5,683 nucleotides of DNA from an uncultured Lysobacter sp. (GTDB lineage: Bacteria > Pseudomonadota > Gammaproteobacteria > Xanthomonadales > Xanthomonadaceae), in contig CALTXS010000074.1 of the NCBI GenBank assembly GCA_943913335.1, forward strand, positions 1-5,683. Direction: 5' to 3'. Both the position numbers and the translations under genes were made by a program. Positions 1-5,683 of this stretch are shown here, piece by piece. Under the pieces are notes generated by a model. That model had not been told where the DNA came from and did no database searches. It saw only the letters and a list, made by a program, of their open reading frames with translations. Position 1 is the stretch's first letter. Each line of letters begins with the position of its first letter.

Positions 1-1635
1 GTGCTGGCCGCTTGCGCCATCTACGAAAACAATCCGGGCTGCTACAAGGATTCGATCAAGGCTTACGACACGGCAACCAAGGCCGATCTGCAGTCTGTCG
101 GCCGCAAGTACCTGCAAGGTAACGGCAGCCATACGATTGTCGTCAATAAGGGCAAGCGCACACCGCTGCTCGAAGAGCCCGCCGTCGCCGCCAAGCCGAT
201 CACGCTGCCGCCGGTGTCGGCTCAGTACAAGGTCACCCCTTCGGATGTGGATCGCAGCAAGGGCGTTACGGTTCCGACCGAATTCCCCCAACTGACCCTG
301 CCCAAGCTGGAACGCGCGACCTTGGCCAACGGCACGAACGTGATCTTGGCCCAGCGCCACGAGATTCCGGTCATCAATTTCAACTGGATGTTCAACGGTG
401 GCTTCGCCTCCGATCCCAAGGACAAGCTGGGCGTTGCCAACATGGCCCTCGGTTTGCTCGATGAGGGTGCGGGCAATCTCGACTCGCTGGCGTTTGCCTC
501 CAAGGCCGAGGCACTGGGCGCCGTGATGGGTGCCGGCGCCTCGCTCGACGGTTCCGCTGCTTCGATGTCAGCCATGAAGGATCAGCTCGATCCGTCGCTG
601 GCCCTGTTTGCTGACATGCTGCAACGCCCGCGCTTTGACCAGAAGGAAGTGGATCGCGTCCAGGCCACCTGGCTGTCGAACATCCGTTCCGAAAAGGCCA
701 GCCCGGGTAGCGCCGCATCGCGCGTGCTTCCAGTGCTGCTGTTCGGCAAGGACAACGCCTACGGCATTCCGTTCTCGGGTACCGGTTACGAAAGCACGGC
801 CGGCAAGCTGACTCGCGCCGACTTGCTGCAGTATGTCGCCAACTATGTCCGTCCCGAAGGCTCGACCCTCGTCGTCGTGGGTGACACCACGCTCGCCGAA
901 ATCGTGCCCAAGTTGAACAAGCACTTCGGCTCCTGGAAGGGCACGGGTACCGCGCCGCAAGCCGCCAACGCGGTGGCCGTGGAACGCCCGGCCTCGACTA
1001 AGGTGTACCTGATTGACCAGCCCGGCGCGGTGCAGGCCAATATCTTTGGCGGCCAGCTGCAAGTCCCGCCGAGCGGTGACGAAAAGGAAGTCCTGCTCGA
1101 CATGGCCAACGAAGTGATCGGTGGTTCGTTCACCTCGCGTCTGAACATGAACCTGCGTGAGGACAAGCATTGGTCCTACGATGCCCGTACCGGCCTTCGC
1201 AGTGCACTGGGTCAACGTCCGTGGGTGGTCAGCGCACCGGTCCAGATTGATAAGACCGCTGAGGCACTGGTCGAAGCCAACAAGGAGGTCCAGGCTCTGG
1301 CCAGCGCCGAAAAGGCTGTCACTCAGGCCGAAGTGGACAAGATCCGTGCCAATGAGCTGCGCTCGCTGCCGGGTCAGTTCGAAGTGGCCAACGCCGTCTC
1401 GGGCATGATCATGGGCAACGTCCGTTATGGCCGTCCCGATGACTACATTGCTCGCCGCAGCGCCGTGATTGCCTCCATGCAGCCGGCGCAGATCGAAGCG
1501 GCCGCCAAAGCCTTCGACCCGAACCGTATGGTGTGGGTGGTGGTGGGTGACCTGTCCAAGATCGAAAAGCCGGTCCGTGACCTGAATCTGGGCCCGGTCG
1601 AAATCCTGGACGCGGACGGCAATCCCAGGAAATAA
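1..1635 (+). CDS. M16 family metallopeptidase, C-terminal part (5'-truncated by window edge)
   Basis: This is the C-terminal part of a two-half M16 (pitrilysin/insulinase-like) zinc peptidase. Members are usually envelope-associated in this group and degrade peptides. The reading frame is open from base 1, and the GTG there is probably an internal Val, because residues 1-75 read as the tail of an upstream M16 half. A second M16 unit begins near residue 100 (ERATLANGTNVILAQRHEIP), and its C-lobe carries GGSFTSRLNMNLRED at 374-388 followed by the WSY that matches the family's R/Y region. The zinc motif HxxEH is absent: the aligned stretch is GVANMALGLLDEGAG (144-158), with Asn, Leu and Gly where His, Glu and His belong. 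This half is therefore expected to be structural, with catalysis in the missing N-terminal half. The TAA stop is followed by a terminator. Full-length relatives are about 900-950 aa. Substrate unknown; no signal peptide can be seen here. Confidence 0.9.
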   Translation: MLAACAIYENNPGCYKDSIKAYDTATKADLQSVGRKYLQGNGSHTIVVNKGKRTPLLEEPAVAAKPITLPPVSAQYKVTPSDVDRSKGVTVPTEFPQLTLPKLERATLANGTNVILAQRHEIPVINFNWMFNGGFASDPKDKLGVANMALGLLDEGAGNLDSLAFASKAEALGAVMGAGASLDGSAASMSAMKDQLDPSLALFADMLQRPRFDQKEVDRVQATWLSNIRSEKASPGSAASRVLPVLLFGKDNAYGIPFSGTGYESTAGKLTRADLLQYVANYVRPEGSTLVVVGDTTLAEIVPKLNKHFGSWKGTGTAPQAANAVAVERPASTKVYLIDQPGAVQANIFGGQLQVPPSGDEKEVLLDMANEVIGGSFTSRLNMNLREDKHWSYDARTGLRSALGQRPWVVSAPVQIDKTAEALVEANKEVQALASAEKAVTQAEVDKIRANELRSLPGQFEVANAVSGMIMGNVRYGRPDDYIARRSAVIASMQPAQIEAAAKAFDPNRMVWVVVGDLSKIEKPVRDLNLGPVEILDADGNPRK

Positions 1636-1645
1636 GCATTGCGCT

Positions 1646-1681
1646 CAGGGCGGGACGGATGGCCGTCTCGCCTTGATTTTC
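1646..1681 (+). terminator. Intrinsic terminator after the M16 peptidase gene
   Basis: An inverted repeat starts 11 bases after the protease stop codon. GGCGGGACGG (1649-1658) pairs with CCGTCTCGCC (1663-1672) around the loop ATGG, with one G-U wobble. Three more pairs (1646-1648 with 1673-1675, one a wobble) extend the stem to 13 bp. It is followed by ATTTTC, a short U-tract. The GC-rich stem and position directly after a stop fit a Rho-independent terminator, although the U-run is only four long. Confidence 0.75.
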
Positions 1682-1710
1682 TCGGAAGGTGACCGCATAT
1701 CCGATAAAAT
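1682..1710 (+). promoter_or_regulatory. Putative sigma-70-type promoter for oleA
   Basis: The hexamer TAAAAT at 1705-1710 matches the -10 consensus TATAAT in five of six positions. It lies in a locally AT-rich patch of an otherwise GC-rich gap. The hexamer 17 bases upstream, TCGGAA (1682-1687), is a poor -35. Transcription would start near 1717, giving a leader of about 20 nt before the oleA ATG. The preceding terminator makes an own promoter for oleA necessary, which supports the call. The -10 is convincing and the -35 is not. Confidence 0.5.
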
Positions 1711-1736
1711 AGCCGTCTACTTACTGAGATCTGCCC

Positions 1737-2753
1737 ATGCTGTTTCAACACGTTGCCATCGCCGGCCTGGCCCATATTGATGCGCCCAAGAGCCTGAGTT
1801 CCGACGAGATCAATGAGCGCCTGCGTCCCACCATGGATCGCCTGGGCATCAAGGTCGACGTGCTGGGTGACATTGCCGGAATCAAGGCCCGTCGCCTGTG
1901 GGATGGCCCCATGCAAGCCTCCGATGCCGCCACTCTGGCCGGCGTCAAGGCACTGGCCGATGCCGGTGTCGATCCCTCGCGCATCGGTGTGCTGATCAAC
2001 ACCTCGGTGTCGCGTGACTATCTGGAGCCGTCCACGGCCTCCATCGTCAGCGGCAACCTGGGTCTGGGCGATACCTGTCAGAACTTTGACGTCGCCAATG
2101 CCTGTCTGGCCTTCATCAATGGCATGGACATTGCGGCGCGCATGATTGAGCGCGGTGAGATCGAGTACGCCCTGATTGTCGATGGCGAGACCGCCGACCT
2201 GGCCTACGAGAACACCATCAACCGTCTCAACGCCGAGGGCACGACAGAAGAAGACTTCCGCAACGAACTCGCGACGCTGACTTTGGGTTCGGGTGCCGCC
2301 GCGATGGTGATGGCGCGCGCCGAACTGGTGCCGGGTGCGCCGCGCTACCGTGGTGGTGTGACGCGTGCCGCGACCGAATGGAACAAGCTGTGCCGCGGTA
2401 ATCTGGATCGCATGGTCACCGACACCCGCATGTTGCTGATCGAAGGCATCAAACTCGCTGAAAAGACCTTTGCCGCTGCACGCCAGGCCATGGGCTGGGT
2501 GGCAGAAGAGCTCGATCAGTTTGTTGTGCACCAGGTCTCGCAGGTCCACACCAAGTCGTTTACGGCGGCACTGGGTGTCGATCCGCGCAAAGTCATGACG
2601 ATTTTCCATGAGCACGGCAATATCGGTCCCGCCTCGGTGCCAATCGTGCTGAGCAAACTGCGCGAAGCCGGCAAGCTCAAGAAGGGCGATCGCGTGGCCC
2701 TGATGGGCATCGGCTCCGGCCTCAATTGCTCGATGGCCGAAGTCGTCTGGTAA
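1737..2753 (+). CDS. oleA: OleA, acyl-CoA head-to-head condensing enzyme (2-alkyl-3-ketoalkanoate synthase)
   Basis: OleA is a thiolase-superfamily (KAS III-like) cytoplasmic enzyme. It joins two long-chain acyl-CoAs by Claisen condensation to a 2-alkyl-3-ketoalkanoic acid. OleD, OleC and OleB then reduce it, close the beta-lactone and decarboxylate it to a long-chain olefin. The 338-aa length equals that of Xanthomonas campestris OleA as I remember it. The catalytic set is complete: Glu97 (DYLEPST), nucleophile Cys123 (VANACLAF), His265 (FVVHQVS) and Asn295 (EHGNIGPAS). These match published X. campestris Glu117, Cys143, His285 and Asn315 with a constant offset of 20. The C-terminal GIGSGLNCSMAEVVW is the usual thiolase-fold ending. 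The ATG at 1737 gives the family N-terminus; its ribosome site is weak (GAG at 1726-1728, eight bases upstream). Terminators stand on both sides, so it appears to be transcribed alone. FabH is a less likely reading, given the Glu97 motif and the family-wide identity. Confidence 0.96.
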   Translation: MLFQHVAIAGLAHIDAPKSLSSDEINERLRPTMDRLGIKVDVLGDIAGIKARRLWDGPMQASDAATLAGVKALADAGVDPSRIGVLINTSVSRDYLEPSTASIVSGNLGLGDTCQNFDVANACLAFINGMDIAARMIERGEIEYALIVDGETADLAYENTINRLNAEGTTEEDFRNELATLTLGSGAAAMVMARAELVPGAPRYRGGVTRAATEWNKLCRGNLDRMVTDTRMLLIEGIKLAEKTFAAARQAMGWVAEELDQFVVHQVSQVHTKSFTAALGVDPRKVMTIFHEHGNIGPASVPIVLSKLREAGKLKKGDRVALMGIGSGLNCSMAEVVW

Positions 2754-2774
2754 ATATCGAATTCGTCTCACTCC

Positions 2775-2802
2775 TTGCGAACGGCCTGCCCTAATCTATT
2801 AG
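2775..2802 (+). promoter_or_regulatory. Possible recC promoter overlapping the oleA terminator
   Basis: TTGCGA (2775-2780) matches TTGACA at four of six positions. After a 16-base spacer, TATTAG (2797-2802) matches TATAAT at four of six. Transcription would start near 2809, about 22 nt before the recC ATG. The -10 falls in the loop and right arm of the terminator hairpin. The match is weak and is proposed mainly because recC needs a promoter downstream of, or inside, this terminator unless it lives on read-through. Confidence 0.25.
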
Positions 2803-2821
2803 GGTCAGGTCGTTTTTCTTT
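2782..2821 (+). terminator. Intrinsic terminator after oleA
   Basis: A long hairpin lies 28 bases after the oleA stop. The outer stem CGGCCTG (2782-2788) pairs with CAGGTCG (2806-2812), with one G-U wobble. The inner stem CCCTAA (2789-2794) pairs with TTAGGG (2799-2804) across the loop TCTA. Only T2805 is bulged. TTTTTCTTT (2813-2821) follows at once. Thirteen pairs plus a U-tract is a strong Rho-independent terminator. It ends just nine bases before the recC start codon. Confidence 0.85.
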
Positions 2822-2830
2822 AGGGGTTGC

Positions 2831-5683
2831 ATGTCATCGGTGCCAGGTGCGGGTCTATATGAGTTTCGTGACAGTCGCGTAGAACGGCTGGTTGCAGATC
2901 TCGACCGATCGATTAAATTCAACCCGGCACATGAAACGGCCTTGCTCGTGCCAAGCATTGTTGTGGTGGCCAATGCAGGTCTGCGGCGCTGGTTGCCGTT
3001 GGAGCTCGCTCGCGCCCGCCAACGTCATGGCCAGCGCGGCGTCGTTGCAGATCTTCAGACCCTGTTGCCGTCGGCATATTTCAAGAAACTGGGCCGCCGC
3101 GTCCTGGGCGCGGCCACGCAGGGCATGGACGCTTATGAGTCTGCCGCGCTGCCGTTTCGCATTTATTCGGAGCTGGGTCGCATCAAAGATCCGCAGCTCG
3201 ATGCGTACCTCGGCGGCGATTCCTCTAATGAGGCCGGTCGTGCGGTTCGGCGCTGGGGCATGGCGCAGCGGCTAGCTCAGCTCTACGCCGAGTACATGAT
3301 CTATCGGCCGGACTGGCTGAGTGACTGGCAACGCAATTCCTCGCCGCAGATTGCCGGCGTGCCCGTATCGCCGTCGTTCGTGCCGGAATTGTGGCGGCGG
3401 TTAGCGGCAGCAGACGGTTTGCATCGCGGTGCCTTCCTGCAGAAACTGGCAGAGGAGATCGACCGCACGGGCGTGCCTGCCTTGGTCGATGAATCCGATT
3501 CGGCGCCGGTGCATGTCTTTGGTTTCACGCACATGCCGCAGGTAGAGCTCGCAGTGTGGTCTGCCATCGCCAAGCATCGCCCTGTGTTTATGTACTTGCC
3601 CGACCCGGCCGATGTCCATTGGACCGGCATCGCGCATTTGTATCACGATCGGCGCGATGCCCTGCAGGCCGATGACTACGAGCAGGTTCAACTGCTTGAA
3701 GATGATCTGCAGGCCAACGTGCATCCGCTGCTGCGGTCGTGGAGCCGCCTCGGTCAGCACTTCTTTATGCAACTTGAGAATCTCGAATTGCATTCGATTG
3801 CTGCTTATCAGGATAAGGATCAAGATCGGCAACTCGAGTCCAATAGTCGACTGCATGCGGTCCAGCACAGCATCCGTGCCAACGATATCGAGGCGTTGCA
3901 TGTAGACACTGACAGCGCGGATTTCTCCTTGCGTGTTCACAGTGCGGTCACTGCCATGCGCGAGCTCGAGGTGTTGCGCGATGCGCTCTGGTCTGCCTTC
4001 GCCCGCAATCCGACGCTGAAACCGTCCGATGTGCTGATCCTGGCACCGCGCATGGCCACTTATGCGCCGTACTTGCCCGCCATTTTTGGGCCTGCTGCCA
4101 CCATCGGGCCACGGCAGTTGCCGTATCAGGTCGCCGATGTCGCGTTGGCCTCCACGCATCCGTTCTTTATCGCCGTCGGGCGCTTGTTGGATTTGCTGAG
4201 CTCGCCGTTTGGCTTGTCGCAGTTCCTGCAGTTGCTCGAGTCCGAATCCGTGCAGGCCAATTTCGGCCTCATCGGACAACACGTCCAGGACATTGCCGAT
4301 ACCCTGACGACTTTGGGTGTGGCATGGGGTCTCGATGAAAACGATGCAGGCTCACCAACCCACCATCTGCAGTGGGGCATTGACCGACTCATCGCGCAGT
4401 ACCTGATTGGTGAGACGCACTATGAACCTCATCAGCGGCCGTGCTGGGAGTTCGGCGAGCAGACCTTTGTGCCGATCGCTGACTCGCGTGTAGATCCTTC
4501 CGAGTGGTTAGGTGCGTTACAGCAGATTGTCGATGAATTGCGAAAAGTTCGCGATGAGTCCCAACGTGATCGGCCTTTGGTCGAATGGATTGATCTGCTC
4601 GACACTCTGATCCAAAAGATCGTCTCGGTGCCTGCGGCGGTGGATTCCTATGATCCGGTGTTGCGCTGGGCGCCGCTGTTAGGACAGATGCATACCGCCG
4701 CTGCACACTTGCCCGAGCCGGTGCCGTTTGCACTGGCTCGCGTCTGGATGCAACAGCATCTCGACGGCGTCGATGAACAACTGCAGCCACTGTTTGGCGG
4801 TATGACCTTTGCCGATCTCGCCAGCCGTCGCGGATTGCCGCACGCGTTTATCGCGGTGTTGGGGCTCAACGACAAAGACTTCCCACGGCAGGCCAGCGAC
4901 CAGGGCCTCGATCTGATGCGACGCTATCCGCGCATCGGTGATCGGCCCTACGCAGTCGATGATCGCTATGCATTTCTCGAGGCCGTGATGTCGGCGCGCA
5001 AGCAATTGCACCTGAGCTATCAGGGCCGCAGCGAGCGCGACGGTTCGGTGCGGAATGCAGCCTTGCCATTGCAGGATCTGATCAATGCCATGGGCGGAAC
5101 TAAAGTGGCACCGTGGTTCTTTGAACATCCGGTGCATGCGCGTGCACCCGCTAATCAGCCTTTGGATCCTGCGCCCGCGATTCAAGACAACGCCGAGCAG
5201 GGTGCATATTCGTCGGAACGCGGCGACGGGTATGCAGCTGCCGGCGTTGAGACGTTTGAGCAAGTCGTGGCACGCGGTCTCGCAGCACCGCATCGCATTA
5301 TCCGACCCGATGACGTCCGTCGCTACTACCGGTCGCCGTTCGAGACGGTGGCGAGGTTCGGTGCCGATGCGCTCGCCGATAAGATGCCGAGCGATGCCGA
5401 AACCGATGTGGAACCCTTGGACGCCGAGTTCGGCCCTATTGAGCGCATCCCGCAGTTTCTGGTGCGCGCCCTGCTACTGGGACAGCGCTTAGAGCAAGAT
5501 GAACCGGCACCCTGGCTGAAAGGTTCCGGCAAGTTGCCGCCCGGTAAGGCAGGCCTACTTGCGTGGCAGGCGGCGCTGCAACAGGCCAATGACGCCGTTG
5601 CAGAGATGGCAACCGCGCATGCCGACTTTAACAAACCACTGCATGCGCTTCCCGCATTGGCCATCGAGTTTGAGAGCCCACCG
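2831..5683 (+). CDS. recC: RecC, exodeoxyribonuclease V gamma subunit (3'-truncated by window edge)
   Basis: RecC is the non-catalytic scaffold of the cytoplasmic RecBCD helicase-nuclease. It splits the duplex, channels the 3' strand and reads Chi during double-strand-break repair. The frame stays open for 951 codons to the window edge; E. coli RecC is 1122 aa, so roughly 170 residues are missing, including most of the C-terminal nuclease-like domain. Family landmarks appear in order: YRPDW (158-162), VFGFTHMPQVE (229-239), RELEVLRDAL (377-386), LPYQVAD (430-436), LGLNDKDFPRQ (677-687), and DDRYAFLEAVMSARKQL followed by LSYQGRS (from 710). As in other RecC proteins these are remnants of a helicase fold without ATPase motifs. 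ATG 2831 is the first start after the in-frame TAA at 2792-2794. AGGGG (2822-2826), four bases upstream, is the ribosome site. Several Chi-contact residues known from E. coli differ. Codon use is less GC-biased than in the two upstream genes. recB and recD would be expected downstream. Confidence 0.96.
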   Translation, partial: MSSVPGAGLYEFRDSRVERLVADLDRSIKFNPAHETALLVPSIVVVANAGLRRWLPLELARARQRHGQRGVVADLQTLLPSAYFKKLGRRVLGAATQGMDAYESAALPFRIYSELGRIKDPQLDAYLGGDSSNEAGRAVRRWGMAQRLAQLYAEYMIYRPDWLSDWQRNSSPQIAGVPVSPSFVPELWRRLAAADGLHRGAFLQKLAEEIDRTGVPALVDESDSAPVHVFGFTHMPQVELAVWSAIAKHRPVFMYLPDPADVHWTGIAHLYHDRRDALQADDYEQVQLLEDDLQANVHPLLRSWSRLGQHFFMQLENLELHSIAAYQDKDQDRQLESNSRLHAVQHSIRANDIEALHVDTDSADFSLRVHSAVTAMRELEVLRDALWSAFARNPTLKPSDVLILAPRMATYAPYLPAIFGPAATIGPRQLPYQVADVALASTHPFFIAVGRLLDLLSSPFGLSQFLQLLESESVQANFGLIGQHVQDIADTLTTLGVAWGLDENDAGSPTHHLQWGIDRLIAQYLIGETHYEPHQRPCWEFGEQTFVPIADSRVDPSEWLGALQQIVDELRKVRDESQRDRPLVEWIDLLDTLIQKIVSVPAAVDSYDPVLRWAPLLGQMHTAAAHLPEPVPFALARVWMQQHLDGVDEQLQPLFGGMTFADLASRRGLPHAFIAVLGLNDKDFPRQASDQGLDLMRRYPRIGDRPYAVDDRYAFLEAVMSARKQLHLSYQGRSERDGSVRNAALPLQDLINAMGGTKVAPWFFEHPVHARAPANQPLDPAPAIQDNAEQGAYSSERGDGYAAAGVETFEQVVARGLAAPHRIIRPDDVRRYYRSPFETVARFGADALADKMPSDAETDVEPLDAEFGPIERIPQFLVRALLLGQRLEQDEPAPWLKGSGKLPPGKAGLLAWQAALQQANDAVAEMATAHADFNKPLHALPALAIEFESPP

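Noticed and set aside
1..3. GTG as the real start of the M16 gene
   Set aside because: The frame is open to the window edge, and residues 1-75 look like the end of an upstream M16 half. Full-length relatives are much longer, so the start lies outside.
568..1215. Minus-strand open frame of about 215 codons inside the M16 gene
   Set aside because: It is antisense to conserved M16 sequence, and its translation resembles no known fold.
1737..2753. FabH (beta-ketoacyl-ACP synthase III) as the identity of this gene
   Set aside because: The Cys-His-Asn triad is shared. The Glu97 motif DYLEPST, the 338-aa length and the near-identity to remembered Xanthomonas OleA point to OleA.
1443..2771. Long open frame on the minus strand (about 442 codons) opposite oleA and the end of the M16 gene
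   Set aside because: It crosses both genes, both terminator/promoter regions and oleA antisense. Its protein is rich in His, Gln, Arg and Gly with no recognisable domain. It is a codon-phase shadow of GC-rich coding sequence.
3401..4282. Minus-strand open frame of about 293 codons inside recC
   Set aside because: It lies wholly within a clear RecC reading frame and shows no family resemblance or ribosome site worth noting. It is a shadow.
2831..5683. AddB or another helicase-like nuclease instead of RecC
   Set aside because: There is no Walker A motif at the N-terminus. The ordered motifs YRPDW, RELEVL, LPYQVAD and LNDKDFPRQ are those of RecC.

Overview
The window is an ordinary-looking chromosomal stretch from a moderately high-GC gammaproteobacterium. 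The best guess is the Xanthomonadales/Lysobacterales. The OleA protein matches my memory of the Xanthomonas campestris enzyme in length (338 aa) and in almost every motif, and the M16 protease has the two-half architecture common in that group. GC looks lower than typical for Xanthomonas or Lysobacter, so a less GC-rich relative is possible. The genus cannot be fixed from this sequence.

Layout, all on the + strand. (1) Positions 1-1635 are the C-terminal part of an M16 zinc-peptidase family protein. Its 5' end lies outside the window, and the half seen here has lost the zinc-binding motif. (2) Positions 1636-1736 hold an intrinsic terminator for the protease gene and a probable promoter for oleA. 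(3) Positions 1737-2753 are oleA, complete, encoding the thiolase-fold enzyme that condenses two acyl-CoAs head-to-head for long-chain olefin synthesis. (4) Positions 2754-2830 hold a strong intrinsic terminator whose U-tract ends nine bases before the next start codon. (5) Positions 2831-5683 are recC, the gamma subunit of the RecBCD helicase-nuclease, open to the window edge (951 codons, no stop).

The three genes do not form one pathway. Envelope or periplasmic proteolysis, hydrocarbon synthesis and double-strand-break repair sit side by side, and a terminator follows each of the first two. oleA therefore looks monocistronic here, and its usual partners oleB, oleC and oleD are not in the window. 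No RNA genes, insertion sequences, CRISPR arrays or prophage signals were seen. I found no undescribed system. The most useful leads are the altered Chi-recognition residues in RecC and the compressed terminator/leader in front of recC.
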